Assembly (NCBI RefSeq): GCF_024611995.1
Contig: NZ_CP102509.1
Location: forward strand, 3,534,001 to 3,598,000
Length of the DNA: 64,000 nucleotides
Source of the DNA: Streptomyces sp. NBC_00162
GTDB lineage: Bacteria > Actinomycetota > Actinomycetes > Streptomycetales > Streptomycetaceae
Direction of reading: 5' to 3'
Positions within the stretch are counted from its first letter, which is position 1, and each line of letters starts with the position of its first letter. Position numbers and translations under genes: made by a program. The notes under the pieces are model-generated. The model saw nothing but the letters and a program-made list of their open reading frames with translations. It made no database searches and was not told the origin of the DNA. Below are positions 54,600 to 62,453 of this stretch, piece after piece.

Positions 54600-55286
54600 C
54601 TACCCATGACCGGTCACTCCTGGACGGGCGGTTCCCAGCCAGCGGGCTATCGCCTCGCTGCGGGTGGTGCAGTGGAGCTTGGCGAAGATCCGGTTGATGT
54701 GGTTCTTGACCGTCTTCTCGCTGATGAAGCACGTGGCGGCGATCTGCTGGTTGTTCATCCCGGACGCGATCAGATCCATGATCTCCACCTCCCGCGAACT
54801 CAGCCCGAAGACAACAGAGTTGTGCATCCGCTCAGAAGAGGGTGCCACAGTTCGTTGCTGCTGCGAAGAGGACCGGAGTTCGGCGAGCAGTGCGCTCGCC
54901 GCCGTCGGGGTGAAGTGGGGGCGGCCCTCCGGGGCGTCGCGGACCGCGCGGAGCAGGTCGTCACCCGTGAACTCGCCGTGGACCAGGTAGCCGCCCGCGC
55001 CCAGGAGCAGGGCCTCGCGGACGATTTCGGCTTCCCGGCTGTACGTCAGCATCAGCACCGGGGCCAGCTGCACCAAGTGCGGCAGGGCCGAGATGCCGTC
55101 CACCCCCGGCATCCGGACGTCCAGCAGGACCACGTCCGGAGCGTGCCGGCGGGTCAGGCTCAGTGCCTCGCGGCCGTCCGCCGCCTGCGCTATGACCTCG
55201 ATGTCCTCGGCCGTGCACAGGATGGCCGCCAGGCCCGCCCTGATGACCGGGTTGTCGTCGGCGATGAGCACGCTCAGTGGGGCCAC
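54600..55286 (-). CDS. LuxR/NarL-type response regulator in the Tad operon
   Basis: A 228-residue regulator. The receiver domain has Asp10-Asp11 and phosphoacceptor Asp56 (DVVLLDVRMPG), but the conserved lysine is replaced by His103 (GGYLVHGEF). The C-terminal LuxR helix-turn-helix is LSSREVEIMDLIASGMNNQQIAATCFISEKTVKNHINRIFAKL. The start is a GTG. It lies three bases beyond tadC and upstream of flp. No histidine kinase gene is near, so it may be an orphan or atypical regulator. Confidence 0.92.
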   Translation of the reverse strand: MAPLSVLIADDNPVIRAGLAAILCTAEDIEVIAQAADGREALSLTRRHAPDVVLLDVRMPGVDGISALPHLVQLAPVLMLTYSREAEIVREALLLGAGGYLVHGEFTGDDLLRAVRDAPEGRPHFTPTAASALLAELRSSSQQQRTVAPSSERMHNSVVFGLSSREVEIMDLIASGMNNQQIAATCFISEKTVKNHINRIFAKLHCTTRSEAIARWLGTARPGVTGHG

Positions 55287-55289
55287 GGC

Positions 55290-56183
55290 TCAGCCACCCC
55301 CGAGCAGCGCGCCGAAGTCGACGTTCGCGCCGTAGACGAAACCGCAGACCAGCAGGATCAGCGTGCCCGGGAGCATGAACATGGTGACGGCGAACGTGGC
55401 CTTCGGGACGGCCCGGGCCGCGCGCCGACGGGCGTTCTGGGCGTCCGTACGCCGCATGTCGTCGGCGATCGCGATCAGCGTCTCCACGATCGGGGAGCCC
55501 AGTTCCTCGCCCTGCTGGAGGGCCGTGACGAACTGCGCGACCTGTTCGCTGTCGTTGCGGCGGCGCAGTTCGTCGAAGGCCTGGCGGCGGCTGACGCCCA
55601 TGTCCATCTGTTGCAGGGTGATCCGGATCTCGTCCGCCCACGGGCCCTCGTACTTGTGCGCCACCCGCTCCAGGGCCTGCCGGAAGCCGAGTCCCGCGCT
55701 CACCACGACCGCGAGCACGTCCAGGAAGTCCGGCAGGGTGCGCTCGATGTGGTCGCGCCGGACGCGGATCGCCGACCACAGCCCGACCTCGATCCAGAAC
55801 AGGCCGAAGGCGACCATCAGCAGGGCCGGTACGAGCTGTCCGTTGATCAGCATCGAGAAGGCGCCGAGGGCACCCAGGGCTCCGTACACCGCGCGCCGCG
55901 CCGCGTACCGGTCGATCGTCAGGCCGGCCGGGTTGCCCGCCATGTCGATCTGGCGGCGCTTGCGGGCCACTTGGTTGGGTCCCATCAGGCGCAGGACCGC
56001 CGGGGCCCAGCGGATGCCCATCCGGTCCACGACCGAGCCGACGGCGGTCGTGCGCGTGGCGCCGACCTCCAGGGCCAGTGCGAGGTCGGTCGGCAGTTTG
56101 ACGTCGGCCCGGTAGAGCCGGATCCCGTGGAAGACGCCGAGGACGGACAACGCCACGGCCACGGCCAGGAGAAGAGCGATCAC
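55290..56183 (-). CDS. tadC: TadC-like inner membrane protein (type II secretion F domain)
   Basis: A 297-residue platform protein of the Tad pilus. The T2SSF domain includes RTLPDFLDVLAVVVSAGLGFRQALERVAHKYEGPWADE and EELGSPIVETLIAIADDMRRTDAQNARRRAA, and membrane helices are at the N-terminus, near residues 105-140 and at the end. GTG 56183 has GAGGGGG upstream; a longer ATG start at 56255 is rejected because it overlaps tadB. It lies 13 bases after tadB. Confidence 0.9.
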   Translation of the reverse strand: MIALLLAVAVALSVLGVFHGIRLYRADVKLPTDLALALEVGATRTTAVGSVVDRMGIRWAPAVLRLMGPNQVARKRRQIDMAGNPAGLTIDRYAARRAVYGALGALGAFSMLINGQLVPALLMVAFGLFWIEVGLWSAIRVRRDHIERTLPDFLDVLAVVVSAGLGFRQALERVAHKYEGPWADEIRITLQQMDMGVSRRQAFDELRRRNDSEQVAQFVTALQQGEELGSPIVETLIAIADDMRRTDAQNARRRAARAVPKATFAVTMFMLPGTLILLVCGFVYGANVDFGALLGGG

Positions 56184-56196
56184 GCCGGCAGCCCCC

Positions 56197-57135
56197 TCAC
56201 ACGTCGATCTTGGAAAGGCGGCGGATGAGCATGAAGCCCAGGGTGAACAGGCCAAGGGCGATCAGAACCGCTGTCTGGCCGATGAAGGCACCCGTCATAC
56301 GGTCCAGCGCGCCGGGCATCATCATGTCCACCAGGAGCAGCGACCCGAGGCCGATGGCCGGGACCAGGTAGGCCGTCACCGTGACCTGGGAGAGCTGCGT
56401 ACGGATCTCCCGGCGGGTCTCCTTGCGCTGCTCCAGGGTCACCGTGAGGTTGCGCAGGCTCTCCACGATCGTGCCGCCCGCGCGGGCGGACAGGACGAGG
56501 GTGGAGACCAGGACGACCAGTTCCCGCGACGGGAGCCGTTCGGTGAGTTCGCCCAGGGACTCCTCGATGGAGTGGCCGACGGCGAGGCGGTTGGCGACGC
56601 GCGCGAGCTCCTCGCCCGCCGGGGCCTCCAGCTCCTCGGCCGCCAGCCCGATGGCCGTACGCAGCGCCAGCCCGGCCTGGGTGGCGTTGGCGAGGATGCG
56701 GGCCAGGTCGGGGAGCTGGTTGATGAACCGCTCGGTGCGCCGCGTCCGCTGCCAGTTGAGGAAGGCGTTCGCCGCCCACAGGCCGATCAGGCCGGCCACC
56801 GGGCCGAAGAACGGGGCCAGGAAGGAAGCGGCGACCAGCCAGGTGCCGGCGACCCCGGCGCACATGTAGACGAAGAACTCCCCGACGGTCAGGTCGAGGC
56901 CGGTCACCGCGAGCTTGATCTCGATGCGGCGGCCGAGCTTCGTCTTCCGCAGCCGCCGGTCTATTCCGGCGAACCGGCGCCGCCGGCCCGCGGACGCCGG
57001 GACTCCGGTCGCCGAGAGCCGTTCGATGAGCGCGGCGCGCTGGGCGCGGCCCGCCGCGTACGCGTGTACGCCGAGGACCACGAGCAGGCAGGCGAGCAGC
57101 GTGGCGCCGAGGGTGAGGAGGACGAGTGGGTTCAC
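56197..57135 (-). CDS. tadB: TadB-like inner membrane protein (type II secretion F domain)
   Basis: A 312-residue partner of TadC. The F domain contains FINQLPDLARILANATQAGLALRTAIGLAAEEL and SRELVVLVSTLVLSARAGGTIVESLRNLTVTLEQRKETRREI. N-terminal and paired C-terminal helices anchor it. GTG 57135 overlaps the TGA of tadA (GTGA at 57132-57135), so translation is coupled. Expected to form the platform for pilin insertion with TadC. Confidence 0.92.
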   Translation of the reverse strand: MNPLVLLTLGATLLACLLVVLGVHAYAAGRAQRAALIERLSATGVPASAGRRRRFAGIDRRLRKTKLGRRIEIKLAVTGLDLTVGEFFVYMCAGVAGTWLVAASFLAPFFGPVAGLIGLWAANAFLNWQRTRRTERFINQLPDLARILANATQAGLALRTAIGLAAEELEAPAGEELARVANRLAVGHSIEESLGELTERLPSRELVVLVSTLVLSARAGGTIVESLRNLTVTLEQRKETRREIRTQLSQVTVTAYLVPAIGLGSLLLVDMMMPGALDRMTGAFIGQTAVLIALGLFTLGFMLIRRLSKIDV

Positions 57136-58493
57136 AGGGCGGTCCGGGTGATGCGGGGGGTGGTGAGGGGGCCGGTGAGCGGGTCGTCGGGCAGCGCGAC
57201 CCCGAAGGCCTGCGGGATCGGCTGGTTGTTCATGTAGAGGCGATCGGCGATGAACCGGGGCAGCGGGTAGTACTCGAAGTAGCCGTGCACGCGCGCGTCC
57301 GCCCCCATGGGCTGGGCCACGAAGCGGCAGACCGTCGTGATCCGGAAGGGCTCGCGGCCGTGCGATTCGAGGATGGAGATCTCCGTGATGCGGCGCGAGC
57401 CGTCGCCGAAGCGGGTGAGCTGCACGATGACGTTGACGGCGCTGTTGATCTGGTCCTGGAGCGCCTCGAAGGGGATCTCGACCTCCGACATGGAGGCGAG
57501 GGTCTGCAGGCGCATCAGGGCGTCGGCGGAACTGTTGGCGTGCACGGTGGCCAGGGAGCCGTCGTGGCCGGTGGACATCGCCTGGAGCATGTCGAGGGTC
57601 TCGCCGCCGCGGACCTCGCCGACGATGATGCGGTCGGGGCGCATGCGCAGGGAGTTGCGTACGAGGTCGCGGATGGTGATCTGCCCCTTGCCCTCGACGT
57701 TCGCCGGGCGGGATTCGAGGCGGATGACGTGCGCCTGCTGGAGCTGGAGCTCGGCGGAGTCCTCGATGGTGATGATGCGCTCGCCCTCCGGGATCAGACC
57801 GGAGAGGGCGTTGAGCAGGGTGGTCTTGCCGGTGCCGGTGGCGCCCGAGACGATCACGTTCATCTTGGCCGTGACCAGCCCGGACAACAGCAGGAGCATC
57901 TGCTCGTCGAGCGAGCCGAGGGCGATCATCTCGTGCAGGGTGAAGGCCCGCGGGAACCGGCGGATGGTGAGGGTCGCGCCGGTCAGGGAGAGCGGCGGGA
58001 TGATGACGTTGACGCGCTCGCCGCTGGGCAGCCGGGCGTCGACCATCGGATTGGCCTCGTCCACACGGCGGTTGACGGTGGAGACGATGCGCTCGATGGT
58101 CTGCATCAGCTGCTCGTGCGAGGCGAAGCGGATGGGGAGCTGCTCCACGCGCCCGGCGCGCTCCACGAAGATCTGGTCGGGCCCGTTGACCATGATCTCG
58201 GAGATCGACGGGTCTTCGAGGAGCGGTTCGAGCACGCCGAGGCCGAGGGCTTCGTCGACGACGCGGCGGATCAGCTGCGCGCGCTCGACGGTGGAGAGGA
58301 CGGGCCCTTCGCGGCTGATGATGTGGCCGAGTACGCGCTCCAGGCGCAAGCGGCGCTCGGCGGGCGCGAGCGCGGACATCTCGGCGAGGTCGATCTCCTC
58401 CAGCAGCTTGGCGCGGTACGAGGAGACCAGCCGGCCGTCCTCGCGCGGACTGTGGCGGTCGTCGGGGGTGTTGACCCGGGAACGCAGGCTCAT
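57132..58493 (-). CDS. tadA: TadA/CpaF secretion ATPase
   Basis: A 453-residue hexameric ATPase that powers Flp pilus assembly. Walker A is GATGTGKT (residues 217-224), preceded by the family N-terminal domain with ISEIMVNGPDQIFVERAG. Asp box EDSAELQL, Walker B region IIVGEVRGGETLDML and the His box TGHDGSLATVHANSS are present. It overlaps tadB and lies two bases after a tadE gene. Confidence 0.96.
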   Translation of the reverse strand: MSLRSRVNTPDDRHSPREDGRLVSSYRAKLLEEIDLAEMSALAPAERRLRLERVLGHIISREGPVLSTVERAQLIRRVVDEALGLGVLEPLLEDPSISEIMVNGPDQIFVERAGRVEQLPIRFASHEQLMQTIERIVSTVNRRVDEANPMVDARLPSGERVNVIIPPLSLTGATLTIRRFPRAFTLHEMIALGSLDEQMLLLLSGLVTAKMNVIVSGATGTGKTTLLNALSGLIPEGERIITIEDSAELQLQQAHVIRLESRPANVEGKGQITIRDLVRNSLRMRPDRIIVGEVRGGETLDMLQAMSTGHDGSLATVHANSSADALMRLQTLASMSEVEIPFEALQDQINSAVNVIVQLTRFGDGSRRITEISILESHGREPFRITTVCRFVAQPMGADARVHGYFEYYPLPRFIADRLYMNNQPIPQAFGVALPDDPLTGPLTTPRITRTAL

Positions 58494-58495
58494 GG

Positions 58496-58870
58496 TCAGG
58501 GGCCCTTCGGGTCGTCGTTGGGCATGACTGCCGTGGCCGACGCCTTGTGCGCGTCGAGTCCGGGCACGATGGAGTTGGCGGTGAGGGTGACGGTGACACT
58601 GACCGCGTCGGTCGACTTGGCCCAGGCGAAATTCGCGCTCCCGGCCAGTCCACCGCTGATCGCGGCCCGTCCTGCCGCCTCACCGCCCTTGCCGTTACGG
58701 GCTTCCACGCGCGCGGCGGTACGGGCCGCCGTGTCCGCCTGTTCCTCGGCGTACGCCACCCAGCCCAGCTGGATCCCGCACAGCGCGACGAACAGCAGGA
58801 TCGGCACGAAGCCGATGTACTCGATGGCCACTTGGCCCCGTTCGGAGCGCCACTTCCGCTTCCGGTTCAT
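58496..58870 (-). CDS. TadE-like pseudopilin 2
   Basis: A 124-residue protein with SERGQVAIEYIGFVPILLFVALCGIQLGW near the N-terminus. Cleavage after Gly13 would give a mature end QVAIEY with Glu5, matching prepilin peptidase specificity, followed by one membrane helix. The remainder has EEQADTAARTAARVEARNG, typical of TadE. It is the second of two adjacent TadE genes, one base after the first. Confidence 0.9.
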   Translation of the reverse strand: MNRKRKWRSERGQVAIEYIGFVPILLFVALCGIQLGWVAYAEEQADTAARTAARVEARNGKGGEAAGRAAISGGLAGSANFAWAKSTDAVSVTVTLTANSIVPGLDAHKASATAVMPNDDPKGP

Positions 58871-58871
58871 G

Positions 58872-59237
58872 TCACTCCTTCTCCATCGCCGCGCCGCCGG
58901 TGCCGGTGATCTCGCCGAAGTTGAGCCCCGGATAGAGGACGGGGATCTTGAGTTTCACCGTCGCCTTGTAGATGTCGCCCGCCGGACCGCACTCCGCCTT
59001 CATTCCCCATGCGGCGGAGATGTGCTCCCCCGCCGCCGCCGCACACGCGGCGTCCCCCGTCACCGCCCCCGCCCGCGCCGCCTCGTCCGCCGCGTTGCCC
59101 GCCAGGGAGAAGGCGTAGCCGATCAGGACGCACTCCCACACCGCCGCGACGAGCAGCAGGATCAGCGGCACCGTGCCGACGAACTCGATCGCCACCTGGC
59201 CCCGGTCCCGGTCCCGCACCCCCCTGCGCGACGGCAT
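58872..59237 (-). CDS. TadE-like pseudopilin 1
   Basis: A 121-residue protein with DRDRGQVAIEFVGTVPLILLLVAAVWE; the QVAIEF mature end has Glu5 and so fits prepilin peptidase. AGNAADEAARAGAVTGDAACAAAAGEH is a typical TadE region, and ALA-rich segments are followed by a beta-rich tail ending GGAAMEKE. Minor pilins of this kind probably prime or stabilise the Flp pilus. Confidence 0.9.
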   Translation of the reverse strand: MPSRRGVRDRDRGQVAIEFVGTVPLILLLVAAVWECVLIGYAFSLAGNAADEAARAGAVTGDAACAAAAGEHISAAWGMKAECGPAGDIYKATVKLKIPVLYPGLNFGEITGTGGAAMEKE

Positions 59238-59240
59238 GCG

Positions 59241-60506
59241 TCAGCCCTCCCGGCCCCGGCGCAGCCGCGCCACCTGCCCCGAGGCGCGGACCGCCAGCGA
59301 GGCGCCCGGGGGCTGCGGCGCCGGGGCCTCCGGGGCCGCCAGCAGGCCCAGTTCGCCCGCCAGGGTCCACAGGGCCTGCTTGACCGTCGACCGGTTGTCC
59401 AGGTCCTGGACCCGGCCCGCGTCCACCACGGCCTGGAGCTCCTTGAAGGCCGCCGGGACCGGGGTACGGGTGGCGCGGGTCTTGGTGATCTTCTCGATCA
59501 GGGCGGGCTGGATCTCGGTGTGCTTGCTCCAGCGGTTGACGACCATCGCGGTGTCCTCCGCCTTGCGCACCTGGAGCCGCTCCCACATCCGGACCATCCG
59601 CTTCGCCGCCCGCACCGCGACCACGTCCGGGGTGGTGACCAGCACCGCCACGTCGGCCGTCTCCACCGCGGCGGCGTTCGCGCCCGTCACCTGGGTTCCG
59701 CAGTCGATGACGACGAGCTCGTAGCGGGCGCGCAGGGCGCCGATGACGAGCCGGGCCGCCCGCTCGTCCACCTCCTCGCCGCGTTCCCCGTCCGCCGGGG
59801 CCAGCAGCAGCGCCACGCCCGTCCGGTCTTCGTACACCGCGTCCTGCAGGACCCGCGGCGAGATGTCCTGGATCCCGGCGAGGTCGGCGATCGAGCGCCG
59901 GAACTGCACGTCGAGGTACGAGCCCACGTCGCCCGCCTGGAGGTCCATGTCGACCAGTGCGGTACGCCGCCCCGAGGCGGCCGCGGCCAGCGCGAACTGC
60001 ACGGCGGTGAAGGTGGTGCCCACGCCCCCCTTGGCCCCGGAGACCGTGACCACCCGCCCGCCGGGCCCCGAGACGATCTCGGCCGCGCCCCGCCCCAGGT
60101 GGCGGCGTACTCCCACGGACCACTGGGCGGCGGCCTGGACCCGGGCCGCGAGTTCCTCGTAGGCGAGCGGAAGGCCGATCAGGCCCCGCGCGCCCGAGTC
60201 CATCGCCGCGGAGAAGAGGGCCGGTCCGGCGTCCGAGGAGACCAGGACGACACCGACCGCCGGGAAGCGCAGGGCCACCTCCCGGATGAGTTCCAGGGCC
60301 GGCACCGGGCCGATGCGCTCGTGGACCAGGACGACCTCGGGGAGTTCGTCGATCGATTCGGCGGCGAGCCGGCCCAGGGTGTCCAGCAGCGTGGTGGAGT
60401 CCGGGACCGGAACGGCCGGCTCCGAGGACGGGAGCTGGCTCAGCAGGGTCACGAGGACGCGCGCGGCGTCCGGGTCGCCGGCCGCGGGGAGGATTCGGGT
60501 GGTCAT
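59241..60506 (-). CDS. cpaE: CpaE/TadZ-like pilus-localising ATPase
   Basis: A 421-residue protein with an N-terminal receiver-like domain (about 1-120, VLVTLLSQLPSSEPAVPV... and VVLVSSDAGPALFSAAMDSGARGLIGLP) and a MinD/ParA ATPase domain. The latter has the deviant Walker A VSGAKGGVGTTFTAVQ (GGVGTT) near residue 140, DMDLQAGDVGSYLD, and IDCGTQVTGANAAAVETADV. Such proteins place the Tad machine at specific sites. It is followed by the TadE genes. Confidence 0.93.
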   Translation of the reverse strand: MTTRILPAAGDPDAARVLVTLLSQLPSSEPAVPVPDSTTLLDTLGRLAAESIDELPEVVLVHERIGPVPALELIREVALRFPAVGVVLVSSDAGPALFSAAMDSGARGLIGLPLAYEELAARVQAAAQWSVGVRRHLGRGAAEIVSGPGGRVVTVSGAKGGVGTTFTAVQFALAAAASGRRTALVDMDLQAGDVGSYLDVQFRRSIADLAGIQDISPRVLQDAVYEDRTGVALLLAPADGERGEEVDERAARLVIGALRARYELVVIDCGTQVTGANAAAVETADVAVLVTTPDVVAVRAAKRMVRMWERLQVRKAEDTAMVVNRWSKHTEIQPALIEKITKTRATRTPVPAAFKELQAVVDAGRVQDLDNRSTVKQALWTLAGELGLLAAPEAPAPQPPGASLAVRASGQVARLRRGREG

Positions 60507-60516
60507 CCGGGCCGCC

Positions 60517-61218
60517 TCACTTGTCCCCGTCGAGGGTGTACGTACGGTCGCTCGCGCTCGGCGCCGAGTCCGTACCGGGGGCCACCAGGGCCAGGCGCAC
60601 GTGCTCCGCGAAGGATTCGGCGTACGCGACGCGCTGGGTGTCCTTGGTGTTCAGGGCGAAGGTGATCGGGACGGCTTCGGCGGGGCCCTTGCGGTCGCTG
60701 TCCTTCTCGAGGGCGGTGAGCTTGCCGACGCCCAGGACCCGGGCGTTGGCGACGATGATCACCGACCGCGAGGGGTCGGTGTCCTTGGCGCCCTTGAAGG
60801 TGGCGATGATGTTGACCTTCGCGCCGGAGGTGATCTTGCCAGCCACCCCCGTCGCCGCGTCGATCATGATGGCGATCTCCTGCTCACCCGGCTGGAGCTG
60901 CGGACGGTCGACGAACATGTCCGCCTGGAGCAGCGAGCCCTTCTTCAGGGTGGTCAGCGCGATCTTGTCCTTGAGCGCGCCCAGGTCGGTTATGGCGGTC
61001 TCCGACAGCCACCGCTTGGGGACCGTGACCTCCTCGAACTGCCCTGCCGTGAGCGGGCTGTACGGGGCGATGTCGCCCTTGACGCGGTACGCGACGACCT
61101 CGGACCCGACCTTGGAGTTGACGTCGCCGATCACCACGAGGACTCCGGCGAAGGCCCCCAGGGCGCACAGGACCGACAGGAGCAGCAGAATGACGCCGCG
61201 GCGCTGGCGTGAGTTCAT
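60517..61218 (-). CDS. cpaB: CpaB-like SAF domain protein
   Basis: A 233-residue protein with an N-terminal membrane helix (RRGVILLLLSVLCALGAFAGVLVVI). The SAF domain begins YRVKGDIAPYSPLTAGQFEEVTVPKRWL and includes IALTTLKKGSLLQADMFV. CpaB/RcpC proteins act with the pilus channel in diderms; here it would sit at the wall side. ATG 61218 is chosen; the upstream in-frame ATG at 61329 lies in the preceding gene. Confidence 0.85.
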   Translation of the reverse strand: MNSRQRRGVILLLLSVLCALGAFAGVLVVIGDVNSKVGSEVVAYRVKGDIAPYSPLTAGQFEEVTVPKRWLSETAITDLGALKDKIALTTLKKGSLLQADMFVDRPQLQPGEQEIAIMIDAATGVAGKITSGAKVNIIATFKGAKDTDPSRSVIIVANARVLGVGKLTALEKDSDRKGPAEAVPITFALNTKDTQRVAYAESFAEHVRLALVAPGTDSAPSASDRTYTLDGDK

Positions 61219-61226
61219 GGGCCGTA

Positions 61227-62102
61227 CTACCTCGCCGTTCTTCGTTCGTTCGATTCGATCAGGGTCTGGAGCGGCGCGGCGCAGAATCCGCAGCGGTCGC
61301 CGATGAGTTCGAAGCCGCACCAGCGGCACTCCTCACGGCGGACCGAGGCGACCAGCTGGTAGAGGACGGAGAGGTCCGGGATGCCGGCGGCGAACTCGAC
61401 GAGCTTGGGGGTGCCCCACCAGCCGGGCGAATCGGCCGGCAGCGGGTTCTCCATGACGCCCTGCACCTGCCAGGCGGGGGCGAGTTCGGCCGCCACCCAG
61501 TCGGAGGCGAGCTGGCCGCGGGCGAAGGTGAGGTGGGTGGCGAACTCGGGCCCTGCGGGGAGGACGGTCCCGCCCCCGTGCGCCCCGCCGGAGGCGCCCA
61601 GCCTGGCCAGGTGCGGCGTCGGGTGGGCGAGTACGGCGAACTGCGCGCTCGGCGACCAGGAGCGGGCGTGCGCCTTGAGGCCGACCGGGACCCGGTCGAG
61701 TTTGGCGACCGAGCCCAGCAGGGCGCCCGCGTAGACGTAGTGGGACAGCAGCCGGGCCGCCGAGGCGAGCACTCCGGGGCTGAAGTCGCAGACGCTGAGC
61801 TGGCGGAGCTGACGTACCAGCAGAGCGGTGCCCAGGGGCGGCAGATCGACGCCGAGGAGCGCGATCCGGTCGGTTTCGAGGATGGCGCGCACGGTGTGCA
61901 GCCGCTGGACGGTGGCCCGCGGCAGCCAGGGCGGTACGACGGCCACGAGATGGCCGTGACGCTCCAGCAGGGCACTGGTCTGGGCGAGCGCGCCCGCGAG
62001 GTCGAGCTGCTCGGGCGGGTGCAGTACGGCGGCGCCGGGCGTGTGCCGGTCGGGGGCCGGAAGGACCAGATCGGCGCTGGTGACGGCAATGGCGGTCGGC
62101 AC
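61227..62102 (-). CDS. Conserved hypothetical protein with C-terminal zinc ribbon, head of Tad operon
   Basis: A 291-residue cytoplasmic protein of no recognised family. The N-terminal part has alternating hydrophobic strands (IAVTSADLVLPAPDR, HGHLVAVVPPWLPRATVQRLHTVRAI). The C-terminal 45 residues hold CRWCGFELIGDRCGFC, a four-cysteine zinc ribbon. GTG 62102 has a GGGGGGA ribosome site. It is the first gene of the Tad run, eight bases before cpaB, so a regulatory or assembly role is possible. Confidence 0.75.
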   Translation of the reverse strand: MPTAIAVTSADLVLPAPDRHTPGAAVLHPPEQLDLAGALAQTSALLERHGHLVAVVPPWLPRATVQRLHTVRAILETDRIALLGVDLPPLGTALLVRQLRQLSVCDFSPGVLASAARLLSHYVYAGALLGSVAKLDRVPVGLKAHARSWSPSAQFAVLAHPTPHLARLGASGGAHGGGTVLPAGPEFATHLTFARGQLASDWVAAELAPAWQVQGVMENPLPADSPGWWGTPKLVEFAAGIPDLSVLYQLVASVRREECRWCGFELIGDRCGFCAAPLQTLIESNERRTAR

Positions 62103-62343
62103 GCGAATCCCCCCGTTCACCCCGTGCGCCACGGCCGTTCGCGTAGCCGTCGCACACACGCACACTCTGCGCGACCGCAAACGATCGACGCTCTTCCCCC
62201 TTGCCTCAGCACCATATCCGCGTCACCCCTGGCAGGGCAGGGGCTTGGGAATTCCCGTGCCACCGGCACGCGTCACAGGTGGCGGGAAACCCGGACAACA
62301 GGGATCGGACGATCGAGCATTTCCAGCCACATTGCAAAGACTC

Positions 62344-62349
62344 TTGACA
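62344..62349 (+). promoter_or_regulatory. Candidate -35 of the chitinase promoter
   Basis: TTGACA is a consensus -35 hexamer. Its -10 would fall at 62367-62372, where the match is poor, so the start point is uncertain. The DasR-type site overlaps the spacer. Confidence 0.4.
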
Positions 62350-62354
62350 CGGGG

Positions 62355-62370
62355 ATTGGTCTGGACCAAC
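62355..62370. promoter_or_regulatory. DasR-responsive element (dre) at the chitinase promoter
   Basis: ATTGGTCTGGACCAAC matches the dre consensus ASTGGTCTAGACCAST closely, with the core TGGTCTGGACCA, and is an inverted repeat TTGGTC-TG-GACCAA. It overlaps the candidate promoter 84 bases upstream of the chitinase start. DasR represses chitin-utilisation genes until glucosamine phosphate is present. Confidence 0.75.
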
Positions 62371-62453
62371 TTGGCTCCGCCAGGCCTTTCCCGGGGCGCC
62401 CCCACGCGCCCCTCGCTCTCCTCATCCCCTTTCCTCCCCCCACCGGAGCCCAC

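Larger units (their letters stand above)
62103..62453. other. 351-bp divergent region between the Tad operon and the chitinase gene
   Basis: The gap holds the presumed Tad promoter, without assigned elements, and the chitinase promoter with a DasR-type site. A TTGACA box lies at 62344-62349. A short AT-richer tract occurs around 62310-62370. No coding sequence is supported. Confidence 0.5.

Noticed and set aside
56197..58683. An 828-codon minus-strand frame covering tadA and tadB
   Set aside because: Only the last 312 codons are tadB. The rest is a shadow of tadA in another phase.
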